A DNA stretch of 64,000 bases from JAXGXQ01 sp040772685 (GTDB taxonomy: Bacteria > Bacillota > Clostridia > Saccharofermentanales > UBA5734): the NCBI GenBank assembly GCA_040772685.1, contig JAXGXQ010000004.1, positions 176,462 through 240,461 of the forward strand. Reading direction: 5' to 3'. A model generated the notes under the pieces. That model saw only the letters and a list, made by a program, of their open reading frames with translations, made no database searches and was not told the DNA's origin. Position numbers and translations under genes: made by a program. Positions 7,834-15,525 of the stretch are shown here, piece by piece (position 1 is the first letter of the stretch; every line of letters starts with the position of its first letter).

Positions 7834-8742
7834 ATGGGCTTAATGAATCAGTTGGAACAACGGGTTCTGGGCCAGCGTCCGGGGCGAATGGCTGTTGTTG
7901 CGGCTCACGACGAGGCTGTACTTGCATCGTTAAAGCCAGTACACGAGTTGGGTTTGATCCAACCGACCCTGATTGGCGACAAGGAAGAAATTTTCCGAAT
8001 TGCTGATCAAATTGGTTTCAAGGTTGATGGCCTGAATATAATCAAAGAACTGGACAACCGCAGTAGTGCCGAACTTGCAGTTAACCTTGTTGTCAGTGGT
8101 GATGCTGACATAATTATGAAGGGCAACCTGCAAACCGCCGATTTGCTGAAAGCAGTACTCGAAAAAGACAAAGGCCTGCGTACCGGTAACCTGATCAGCC
8201 ACTGTGGCTTATACGAAGTGCCAGGCTACTCCCGTTTACTGCTGGTAACCGATGCGGGAATCAATATCGCCCCTGACTTGAAACAAAAGACTCAGATAAT
8301 CCGTAATGCTGTTTCTGTGATGAATGCAATAGGTGTCGAGCAACCGAAAGTGGCGGCTGTGGCGGCTGTTGAGCTGGTCAACCCTTCAATGCAGGCAACA
8401 CTGGACGCTGCTGCTCTGGCCAAAATGGCGCAACGCGGCCAGTTGGGGAATTGCCTGGTTGACGGTCCGCTCGGTATGGATAACGCGATCAGCCTGGAAG
8501 CTGCCAAACATAAAAACATTAACAGTGAAGTTGCCGGAGCGGCCGACATCATTCTTGTACCAGATATTGAGACGGGTAACGTCCTTGTTAAAAGCATGGT
8601 ATTCTTGTTTAAAGTCCGCTCCTGCGGTGTAATAGCAGGCGCCAAGGTTCCATTGGTAGTGACTTCACGCGCTGAAAGCAGCGATACAAAATACAACTCG
8701 ATCTTGCTGGCACTGGCCATGATGCACAGTCAGCAGCCGTAA
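7834..8742 (+). CDS. ptb: Phosphate butyryltransferase (phosphotransacylase)
   Basis: Exchanges CoA of butyryl-CoA for phosphate, giving butyryl phosphate for the neighbouring kinase. The 302-residue protein is of the PTA_PTB fold, with motifs such as MKGNLQTADLLKAVL, NLISHCGLYEVPG and LVDGPLGMDNAIS seen in Ptb rather than acetate-type Pta. ATG 7834 is used because GCGGAGGT sits directly upstream and buk stops at 7832; an upstream in-frame start at 7774 would lie inside buk. Substrate preference (straight or branched chain) is not visible. Adjacency to buk is the main support for butyryl specificity. Confidence 0.9.
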   Translation: MGLMNQLEQRVLGQRPGRMAVVAAHDEAVLASLKPVHELGLIQPTLIGDKEEIFRIADQIGFKVDGLNIIKELDNRSSAELAVNLVVSGDADIIMKGNLQTADLLKAVLEKDKGLRTGNLISHCGLYEVPGYSRLLLVTDAGINIAPDLKQKTQIIRNAVSVMNAIGVEQPKVAAVAAVELVNPSMQATLDAAALAKMAQRGQLGNCLVDGPLGMDNAISLEAAKHKNINSEVAGAADIILVPDIETGNVLVKSMVFLFKVRSCGVIAGAKVPLVVTSRAESSDTKYNSILLALAMMHSQQP

Positions 8743-8787
8743 AACGGAAACTGAAATTGCAGCCAGAGCTGCGTTGAGGAGGATACC

Positions 8788-9288
8788 ATGAGCAAGCATA
8801 AAAAGAATGTTTTATCTGTATGGGTCGAGGACAAAGCCGGCGTTCTCTCCAGCGTCGCTGAGCTTTTTGGCGCAGAGGGCTGCAACATTGAAAGCCTTAC
8901 TGTTGGTGCCAGTGAAAAACCTGGTGTCTCTCGCATTACTATTGTGGTTGCCGGAGAACAGGAAAACATTGATTCTGTGATCAAGCAGTTGAACCGGCTC
9001 ACCAGCCTGATCAAAGTCAAACGAGTAGACGATGATGAATCAGTCCGTATGGAATTGGCTCTGATTAAAGTTGATGCACCGGACGACCGAAAGACTGATA
9101 TTATCAATATAGTAAATGTGTTCCGCGCCCGTATCGTTGACGTGGCTGCCAATACCATGACGGCAGCGATTGCCGGCAGCCCGGTGAAAATACTGGCTCT
9201 GCAGGATCTGCTCGCACCTTTTGGCATTATCGAAATTGTCCGCACCGGCATGATCGCGATTGATCGCGGCCTGCGCGTAGTAGACTAA
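8788..9288 (+). CDS. ilvN: Acetolactate synthase small (regulatory) subunit
   Basis: Regulatory partner of acetohydroxyacid synthase, which makes the first branched-chain amino acid intermediate; it usually confers valine inhibition. The 166 residues carry an N-terminal ACT domain (about 8-80: LSVWVEDKAGVLSSVAELF, GCNIESLTVG) and the C-terminal AHAS_small domain (MELALIKV, EIVRTGMIAIDRG). Full length, good GAGGAGG ribosome site. The catalytic subunit ilvB, normally directly upstream, is absent; the gene follows ptb by 45 bases. It may act on an IlvB encoded elsewhere. Confidence 0.9.
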   Translation: MSKHKKNVLSVWVEDKAGVLSSVAELFGAEGCNIESLTVGASEKPGVSRITIVVAGEQENIDSVIKQLNRLTSLIKVKRVDDDESVRMELALIKVDAPDDRKTDIINIVNVFRARIVDVAANTMTAAIAGSPVKILALQDLLAPFGIIEIVRTGMIAIDRGLRVVD

Positions 9289-9308
9289 AATTGGAAACCG
9301 AGGAAATC

Positions 9309-10286
9309 ATGAAAGAAAATCCAGCCCCGCAGCCTGCCTGCAAAACAACAATTGGCGGCCAGGCTCTGATCGAAGGATTGCTAATGATCGGCCCTGAAAA
9401 AAGAGCAATGGCTGTTCGCCAGGCCGATGGTAAAATAATTGTTGAGGAACTGCCGTTAAGTCCGTCTTCGTCTAAAGCAGCGGAAATCCCTTTTATTCGT
9501 GGCTCAGTCCGCTTGTTTCGCCAACTGGTAACAGGCACTAAAGCTTTACTGCGTTCAGCGGAACTCAGTGAGGAGCCAGAACCCCTGGAATCCACAAAAG
9601 AAGCTCCGCAAATGAGCGCGCTTGATCGTTTCTTCGAACGGCACACGAATCTAATGCTTTATGGCTCCGTGGTTTTGGGCTTGTTGTTCAGCGTCGGGCT
9701 GTTCATTCTGTTGCCCAATTTCATCACCAGTCTATTCAATCAGTTCACTCCTTTGGGTCAGCTTACCGGCGGCAGTGGTCAGATTGCGCGCAACCTGATT
9801 GAAGGCGTGATCAGAATCGCAATTTTTATCGGCTATCTTTACTTTGCCTCCCGCTTAAAGGACATTCAACGGGTCTGGCAGTATCACGGTGCCGAGCACA
9901 AAACAATTGCCACTTATGAAGCGGGAAAAGAGCTCACCGTGGAAAACGCCCGTCAGTACAGTCGTCTGCATCCCCGCTGTGGTACCGCATTTATGTTCAT
10001 TGTTATCATCGTCAGTATTATTACATTTTCCCTGGTTGGCTGGCATGGCCGCTGGGTGAATCTGCTGCTGCGCCTGGCTTTAATGCCCATCGTTGCCGGT
10101 ATTGCCTACGAAATAATCCGCCTGGCCGGTCGCTACGACAATGCCTTAACCAGAGCGATCTCCAAACCGGGTTTATTATTGCAGCATCTGACAACAGCTG
10201 AACCGGATGACAGCATGCTGGAAGTTGCCATTGCCGCGATGAATGCCGTGCGGCCGCAAACAGCCGGCATCCAGGACAAGTGGTAA
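9309..10286 (+). CDS. DUF1385 family membrane protein (YqhQ-like)
   Basis: Membrane protein of unknown function common in Firmicutes. The family signature GGQALIEGLLMIGP lies near residues 13-26. Hydrophobic segments near 113-133, 165-185, 229-249 and 254-272 suggest about four membrane spans. The motif YHGAEHKTIATYEAG and HPRCGTAFM are conserved polar blocks between spans, possibly metal-binding (His, Glu, Cys). ATG 9309 follows GAGGA; a TTG at 9291 is an alternative. It overlaps prmC, as in many Clostridia where DUF1385-prmC-prfA form an operon. Role not known; the link to translation termination is only by neighbourhood. Confidence 0.88.
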   Translation: MKENPAPQPACKTTIGGQALIEGLLMIGPEKRAMAVRQADGKIIVEELPLSPSSSKAAEIPFIRGSVRLFRQLVTGTKALLRSAELSEEPEPLESTKEAPQMSALDRFFERHTNLMLYGSVVLGLLFSVGLFILLPNFITSLFNQFTPLGQLTGGSGQIARNLIEGVIRIAIFIGYLYFASRLKDIQRVWQYHGAEHKTIATYEAGKELTVENARQYSRLHPRCGTAFMFIVIIVSIITFSLVGWHGRWVNLLLRLALMPIVAGIAYEIIRLAGRYDNALTRAISKPGLLLQHLTTAEPDDSMLEVAIAAMNAVRPQTAGIQDKW

Positions 10287-11188
10287 ACCAGGCAAACCAG
10301 ACACCAAATAGATTAATTTCCAATCTGGAACCATTGCTGAGTGAAGCTGATATTGCTGAGCCACGCCGCGAGCTGATCCAGTTGCTTTCCTGCCTGTTGC
10401 AGGAACCGGTTGCCCGGCTGCTTGCCCGTCTTGATGATCCCCTTACGCAGCAACAAGCGGAAGCGTTCGTTCAGCTCGTACAACGACGAGCCAGCCGCGA
10501 ACCACTGGCCTATATAACCGGCACAGTTAATTTCAGCGGTCTTGAACTTGCTGTTGGCTCTGGTGTGCTTGTGCCCCGGCCGGACAGTGAAATCCTGGTT
10601 GAAAAAGCGGTTGAACTTGCGCAAAAAATGCAGGCCCGGTCGCTGCGCCTGCTTGACACCTGCACCGGCAGCGGCGCGATCGGTATCGCCATTGCCCGTC
10701 AACTGCGAGACAGCGGCATGCCTGTCACACTTCATCTGCTGGATCAATCTGCTGAGGCTTTAGCATATGTTCGCCGCAATAGCGCTCGCTGGTGTTCCGA
10801 CTTGCATGTACAGATAGAGCAAGGTGATCTGTTCCCGGCCGAGTCGCTAATTTTTGATTTAATCACCGCCAATCCACCTTATATTCCTGATTTGGTACTG
10901 CCCGGGCTGATGCCTGAAGTTAGCCGCTATGAACCCGCGCTTGCCCTGGCCGGAGGGGCCGACGGACTTAATTTCTACCGGCGAATTCTGCAGCGAGCAG
11001 GTGATTATTTGGCGCCCGGCGGCTGGCTTTTGCTTGAGCATGGTTACGACCAGGCAGAAGGGGTAAGCAGCATGATCAAGGCCGAAAGTAAATTTCGCGA
11101 GCCTTTACAATTAAAGGATTATGGCGGCAATCCGCGCGCGGCAGCCGCTCAGCTGCTTAGCACAACAGATGTTTACCAGCCGTGTTAA
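10280..11188 (+). CDS. prmC: Release factor glutamine methyltransferase PrmC
   Basis: Methylates the glutamine of the GGQ motif in release factors using S-adenosylmethionine. It has the helical N-domain (residues about 10-90, including SREPLAYITG), the SAM motif DTCTGSGAIGIAIA (about 126-139) and the catalytic NPPY (198-201). Length 302 is normal. The start is GTG at 10280, overlapping the DUF1385 stop by seven bases, with AGGA just upstream, so translation is probably coupled. Its substrate RF1 is encoded downstream at 15526, separated by an inserted block. Confidence 0.95.
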   Translation: MVNQANQTPNRLISNLEPLLSEADIAEPRRELIQLLSCLLQEPVARLLARLDDPLTQQQAEAFVQLVQRRASREPLAYITGTVNFSGLELAVGSGVLVPRPDSEILVEKAVELAQKMQARSLRLLDTCTGSGAIGIAIARQLRDSGMPVTLHLLDQSAEALAYVRRNSARWCSDLHVQIEQGDLFPAESLIFDLITANPPYIPDLVLPGLMPEVSRYEPALALAGGADGLNFYRRILQRAGDYLAPGGWLLLEHGYDQAEGVSSMIKAESKFREPLQLKDYGGNPRAAAAQLLSTTDVYQPC

Positions 11189-11239
11189 GCTGGACAGCAG
11201 TACAGCCCCAAAGTAGAATCAAACCGAAAGGATCAAAAA

Positions 11240-11473
11240 ATGCCCTCACCTTTTCACCTTTATCAATATCAGCCGGGCGAGCGTGTGACTCTGAAAAAGC
11301 CACACCCCTGCGGAGGATATGTCTGGATTGTCGTCAGAACCGGCGCTGAGATCACTTTGCGCTGTGAAACTTGTGGCCGCCAAATCGTGCTGGCACGTCA
11401 AGTGCTGGAAAAACGAACCAAAAAAGTGGAAAAACCAGCAGATAATCAGGAGCAAAAAGATGACACAAAATAA
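11240..11473 (+). CDS. DUF951 family small protein with CPxG/CxxC-type cysteines
   Basis: A 77-residue protein matching DUF951: VTLKKPHPCGGYVWIVVRTG, then a CETCGR knuckle and VLEKRTKKVEK. Three cysteines suggest metal or nucleic-acid binding, but no function is established. In many Clostridia it lies near mscS or replication genes; here it opens a three-gene unit. Its last 14 bases overlap the DUF1836 gene. The ribosome site is GAAAGGA. Confidence 0.85.
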   Translation: MPSPFHLYQYQPGERVTLKKPHPCGGYVWIVVRTGAEITLRCETCGRQIVLARQVLEKRTKKVEKPADNQEQKDDTK

Positions 11474-12152
11474 TGATGACGAACTCAGAACCGAAAGTAA
11501 TGAGCTGGATAATTCGATTACCGACGGGCAACGTCAAACGCAAGCTTTAGTTGACAGTCTGCTGGCCTGGCTGAACGAAATTCCCGCACAAAAACCTGTT
11601 AAGTGGGAACAACTGCCCGACATCGGTTTATATATGGATCAAGTGGTCACTTATATTGACCGCCAGCTGGCGCTGCATAATAAAACCGCAGAAAAGTACA
11701 CTGTTACTTCCGCGATGATCAATAACTATATCAAGGCTGGATTACTGCCCCGGGCAAACCAAAAAAAATACAATCTCAATCACCTTGCCCTTCTGACTAT
11801 TATCGGCGCGCTAAAACCCGTACTCTCAATGAAGGAACTGCAAATAATGCTGGCGAACAATCAGACTGAAACTGAAGTTGCCGCTATATACAATCGCTTT
11901 CTGCGAGAGCAAGAAGCCGCTGTCAATGAGACAAATCAGGTTGTCAGCGAAAGAATCAACCAGTTGGCAACGGCCTGCACAGAAGACGGCAGTTCACTGC
12001 AATTTGAGCTGCAGCAACTGGCAATGGACCTGGCTATCGACGCCCGGGTGCGCATTCTGGTTGCCGGTCAAATTCTGGCAGCTGTTGAGGAAGTGAACAG
12101 TATTGCCAAAACAGAAAAATCATCCTCGCACGAAAAAAACAGAAGGAAGTAG
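11460..12152 (+). CDS. DUF1836 domain protein (MerR-like helix-turn-helix candidate)
   Basis: A 230-residue cytoplasmic protein matching DUF1836: LPDIGLYMDQVVTYIDRQL, followed by TSAMINNYIKAGLLPRANQKKYNLNHLALLTII. The latter looks like a MerR-type winged helix, so it may be a DNA-binding regulator. ATG 11460 was chosen because CAGGAG precedes it and because it gives the usual N-terminus; a longer frame from 11319 runs over the DUF951 gene. It overlaps DUF951 by 14 bases. No target is evident; the divergent-free position suggests action elsewhere. Confidence 0.8.
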   Translation: MTQNNDDELRTESNELDNSITDGQRQTQALVDSLLAWLNEIPAQKPVKWEQLPDIGLYMDQVVTYIDRQLALHNKTAEKYTVTSAMINNYIKAGLLPRANQKKYNLNHLALLTIIGALKPVLSMKELQIMLANNQTETEVAAIYNRFLREQEAAVNETNQVVSERINQLATACTEDGSSLQFELQQLAMDLAIDARVRILVAGQILAAVEEVNSIAKTEKSSSHEKNRRK

Positions 12153-12163
12153 AGGCTAAAAGT

Positions 12164-13426
12164 ATGAATATCGACAACGATGTGCTGCGCCTGAGGGAAC
12201 TGGCTGAGCAAGTTCGCGAGATAGCTGATTTGCCGATTCAACAGACAAACCGCCGCCTATGGGAGGCGGTGAATGATCTGAGAATGATCCGCCCGGTTTT
12301 GCACGTCCGTGATGCTCCGCTTTACACTTTAAAATATGAAGATGAGCTTACAACACAAATCGAGGATCCTTTTTTGCAACGTCTGGAAATGGATCTGTTG
12401 TTGAGACTCTATGAATGGAAGCATATGCGCGTGGACCGCGTGATTGAACCAACAATCAAATGCCCCTGTGTAATTACCGACACCGGCTTTGGCATTTCCG
12501 CCACTACCGATTCAACCACAACCGTGGCCGCGGCTGAAGGCGAATATAATAGTTCCAAACATTTTGAACCTCAGATTTTGACTGCAGACGACCTCGCCCT
12601 CATCAAAACCCCGGTTGTTACTTATGACGAAGCCGCCACCATGACTAACTTTGAGCGTATGCAGGAAATTTTTGCTGGTATTCTTGAAGTTAAGCTGGAA
12701 GGCAAGAGTAATTTTCATGTTGTTCCCTGGGATGATTTATTGTCGTGGATGGGGATCACAGAAGGCTTGATGAATTTTGCCCTTGAACCTGAATTGATGC
12801 ACCAGGCAGTTACAATCTATATTGATGCTGCCATCGCCAGAGCCAGGCAGTATGAAGCGCTTGGCATCCTTTCTTCAAACAATGGATTTGTCAATATCGG
12901 CAACAATGGCATCGGTTATACTACCCAACTGCCGCCGCCGACAGCCAGCGGCATCGGGGCACGGCTCCAGGATATCTGGGGCGAGAATTCCGACCAGGTT
13001 TTGACAGCAGTTTCACCAGATATGTCGGAGGAGTTTGCGTTTCCTTATGAACGCCGTTACTCAGACTTGTTTGGCTTGCATTCCTACGGCTGTTGTGAAC
13101 GGCTGGACCATAAGGTATATGGTCTGCGGGCCAATTTCCCTAATCTGCGCAAAATCTCCATGTCGCCTTTTGCTGATCTGGAAGCCGGCATGGAAAAAAT
13201 CGGCAGCGACTTTGTGGTCTGTTTCAAACCTAACTCTAACTATCTGACTGGCAGTGACTGGAGCCTTGAACCATTAAAGCAGGAATTGATCAAGATTATG
13301 GCTTTGGCGCGCAAATACAACAGCAATGTCGAGATCGATATGAAAACAATCATCACGCTGAATGGCGAGCCCCAGCGCCTCTGGGCCTGGTGCGACATGG
13401 CGGCGGAGATCATAGCAAATTACTGA
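12164..13426 (+). CDS. Uroporphyrinogen decarboxylase-like (UroD/MtaA fold) protein
   Basis: A 420-residue protein related to the UroD/methylcobamide:CoM methyltransferase superfamily, which in anaerobes often moves methyl groups from corrinoid proteins. The C-terminal half has the family block YGCCERLDHK (about 306-315), NLRKISMSPFADLEAG, VVCFKPNSNYL and KTIITLNGEPQRLWAWCDMA. The paired cysteines could bind zinc. It is not a heme-pathway UroD: the N-terminus and arginine pattern differ. No corrinoid protein or reactivase lies nearby, so a methyltransferase role is inference. It follows DUF1836 by 11 bases and ends at a strong terminator. Confidence 0.7.
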   Translation: MNIDNDVLRLRELAEQVREIADLPIQQTNRRLWEAVNDLRMIRPVLHVRDAPLYTLKYEDELTTQIEDPFLQRLEMDLLLRLYEWKHMRVDRVIEPTIKCPCVITDTGFGISATTDSTTTVAAAEGEYNSSKHFEPQILTADDLALIKTPVVTYDEAATMTNFERMQEIFAGILEVKLEGKSNFHVVPWDDLLSWMGITEGLMNFALEPELMHQAVTIYIDAAIARARQYEALGILSSNNGFVNIGNNGIGYTTQLPPPTASGIGARLQDIWGENSDQVLTAVSPDMSEEFAFPYERRYSDLFGLHSYGCCERLDHKVYGLRANFPNLRKISMSPFADLEAGMEKIGSDFVVCFKPNSNYLTGSDWSLEPLKQELIKIMALARKYNSNVEIDMKTIITLNGEPQRLWAWCDMAAEIIANY

Positions 13427-13491
13427 AATACATTAGTTTCAATAAAAAAGTGCCAACAGTTTAAAAAAACAGACCAACAGTGACAATAAAA

Positions 13492-13541
13492 ACGGGCCAA
13501 CCGGTTTGCAGAAAGCGCAGCCGATTGGCCCGTGTTTTTTA
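13492..13541. terminator. Strong bidirectional terminator
   Basis: ACGGGCCAA (13492-13500) pairs with TTGGCCCGT (13525-13533). A GTTTTTTAT tail follows on the plus strand, and the AATAAAA before the stem serves the minus strand. It separates the UroD-like gene from the convergent GGGtGRT gene. Confidence 0.85.
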
Positions 13542-13572
13542 TGAATTACTGATTGGTGTTGAGTGATTTGCC

Positions 13573-14568
13573 TCAGCCGGCCTGTTCGATAGCGACAGCA
13601 ACTGTGACAGTGGCGCCAACCATCGGGTTGTTGCCCATACCGAGGAATCCCATCATTTCAACGTGAGCCGGGACAGACGAGGAGCCGGCGAACTGGGCGT
13701 CGGAGTGCATCCGCCCCATTGTGTCAGTCATGCCGTAAGAGGCAGGACCGGCAGCCATGTTGTCGGGATGCAGCGTGCGGCCGGTACCGCCGCCGGAGGC
13801 GACAGAGAAGAAGCGCTTGCCCAGCAGGCCGCATTCCTTCTTGTAGGTGCCGGCGACTGGATGCTGGAAGCGGGTCGGATTGGTTGAGTTGCCGGTAATG
13901 GAAACGTCAACGCCCTCCAGGTGCATAATTGCGACGCCTTCGCGCACGTCATCCGCGCCATAGCAGCGGACTTTTGCCCGATCACCGCTGGAATAAGCCT
14001 TTTCACTGGTGACATTGACCTTGCCGGTGCCATAATCAAATTCAGTGTTCACATAGGTAAAGCCGTTGACACGGGAAATAATCTGAGCGGCATCTTTACC
14101 CAAACCGTTGAGAATAACGCGCAGAGGTTCGGTACGAACCTTGTTGGCAGAATTGGCGATACCGATTGCGCCTTCAGCAGCGGCAAACGATTCGTGACCA
14201 GCCAGAAATGCGAAACATTTTGTTTCTTCGCGCAGGAGCATGGCGGCAAGGTTGCCGTGGCCAATGCCCACTTTACGGTCATCCGCGACTGAACCGGGGA
14301 TACAGAAAGCCTGCAGCCCGATGCCAATTGCTTCGGCAGCGTCAGCGGCTTTAACACAGTTTTTCTTGATTGCGATCGCGGCGCCGACAACATAAGCCCA
14401 GGCGGCGTTTTCAAAGGCGATCGGCTGCGTGTCTTTGCAGATTTTATAAGGGTCAATGCCCTTGCTGTCGCAAATGCTCTTGGCTTCCTCTATAGAGGCG
14501 ATACCATTCTCTTGTAGCACAGCGTTGATTTGCGCGATTCTTCTTTCGTAACTTTCAAAAAGTGCCAT
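13573..14568 (-). CDS. GGGtGRT protein (companion of an Fe-S scaffold-like protein)
   Basis: A 331-residue protein with the motif GGGTGRT near 262-268 that names this Clostridia-associated family of unknown role. It is Gly/Ala-rich and has conserved blocks GIGHGNLAAMLLREETKCFAFLAGHESFAAAEGA (cited by position about 120-153) and several scattered cysteines (in SICDSKG, YKICKD, FCIPGS, TKCFAF, VRCYGA, KECGLLG). No membrane spans. It is the second gene of a minus-strand pair with the scaffold-like protein, 29 bases apart, and the pair is transcribed toward the terminator at 13492. Ribosome site GAAGGGAGAA. Function unknown; the partner suggests iron-sulfur chemistry. Confidence 0.85.
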   Translation of the reverse strand: MALFESYERRIAQINAVLQENGIASIEEAKSICDSKGIDPYKICKDTQPIAFENAAWAYVVGAAIAIKKNCVKAADAAEAIGIGLQAFCIPGSVADDRKVGIGHGNLAAMLLREETKCFAFLAGHESFAAAEGAIGIANSANKVRTEPLRVILNGLGKDAAQIISRVNGFTYVNTEFDYGTGKVNVTSEKAYSSGDRAKVRCYGADDVREGVAIMHLEGVDVSITGNSTNPTRFQHPVAGTYKKECGLLGKRFFSVASGGGTGRTLHPDNMAAGPASYGMTDTMGRMHSDAQFAGSSSVPAHVEMMGFLGMGNNPMVGATVTVAVAIEQAG

Positions 14569-14597
14569 TGGCGTGTTCTCCCTTCAATTAACGCTCA

Positions 14598-15290
14598 TTA
14601 TTCATGACGCGGATCGATGTATTTGGCAGCTTCGTCGAAGCGGCCGTAACTGGCAATGTTCTTTTTAAATGCTTCGTTGGCATCGACGCCCTTTTTGATC
14701 ATTTCCAGCATCGGTCCAACCTTGAGGAATTCATAGCCAATAACCTCGTCATTGGTATCAAGCGCCATCTTGGTTACATAGCCTTCAGTCAGTTCCAGGT
14801 AACGGGGGCCTTTATCAACTGTGCTGAACATGGTGCCGACAGTGCTGCGCAGGCCTTTGCCCAAATCTTCCAGAGAAGTGCCGACCGGCAGGCCGTCTTC
14901 TGAGAAGGCTGACTGGCTGCGGCCATAGATAATTTGCAGGAACAACTCGCGCATCGCAGTGTTGATAGCATCGCAAACCAGGTCGGTATTCATTGCTTCC
15001 AGAATAGTTTTGCCAGTCATGATTTCAGCTGCCATTGCTGCCGAATGGGTCATGCCAGTGCAGCCGATTGTTTCAATCAGCGCCTCCTGGATAATTCCGT
15101 TTTTAACGTTAAGGCTAAGTTTGCAGGCTCCTTGTTGTGGTGCACACCAGCCTACCCCATGAGTGAATCCGGAGATATCCGAAATTTCCTTGGCCTGCAC
15201 CCAGCGGCCTTCCTGAGGGATGGGCGCCGGACCGTGGTTGGGACCTTTGGCAACACAGCACATCTGCTCTACTTCGTGTGTCTTTAGCAT
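14598..15290 (-). CDS. Iron-sulfur cluster scaffold-like protein (NifU N-terminal type)
   Basis: A 230-residue protein whose middle resembles the NifU/IscU fold: GWCAPQQGACKLSL, IGCTGMTHSAAMAAEIMTG and an NTAMRELF stretch. Cysteines near residues 48, 56 and 76 are placed like scaffold ligands, and there is a CC pair at 10-11. It is longer than IscU (about 130 aa) and has its own C-terminal part (ELTEGYVTKMALD...). No SufS/IscS cysteine desulfurase is adjacent, so it may not be the general scaffold. The ATG at 15290 has AAAGGGG upstream. Paired with the GGGtGRT gene. Confidence 0.82.
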   Translation of the reverse strand: MLKTHEVEQMCCVAKGPNHGPAPIPQEGRWVQAKEISDISGFTHGVGWCAPQQGACKLSLNVKNGIIQEALIETIGCTGMTHSAAMAAEIMTGKTILEAMNTDLVCDAINTAMRELFLQIIYGRSQSAFSEDGLPVGTSLEDLGKGLRSTVGTMFSTVDKGPRYLELTEGYVTKMALDTNDEVIGYEFLKVGPMLEMIKKGVDANEAFKKNIASYGRFDEAAKYIDPRHE

Positions 15291-15440
15291 AATTTTCCCC
15301 TTTCATAACGAGATCATAATTAATCCAGACCGGCCTTTATTCCCAGCGGACAGAAACAGAATGGCAGTGTGTCCGTCTCGCTGCCTCACTGTGGCAAAGC
15401 GTGGAACAGGCAAAAGTCGCTCCTATTATAACGGATAACA
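15291..15440 (-). promoter_or_regulatory. Putative promoter and about 130-base leader of the scaffold/GGGtGRT pair
   Basis: On the minus strand a perfect TATAAT lies at 15430-15425, about 135 bases before the start codon, with no clear -35. The leader contains possible stems, such as GGACA with TGTCC and GGCAG with CTGCC. I do not recognise it as a known riboswitch. Confidence 0.4.
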
Positions 15441-15484
15441 CCAGCGGAAGCCATGCACAGGTGAAAATTTCCCGCTTGCCGCTG

Positions 15485-15493
15485 TGATATAAT
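15485..15493 (+). promoter_or_regulatory. Extended -10 promoter of prfA
   Basis: TGATATAAT, a TG-extended perfect -10, lies 32 bases upstream of the prfA start. Confidence 0.6.
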
Positions 15494-15525
15494 AAAGCGA
15501 TGTTTTGCGCAAAGGAATGACTCCC

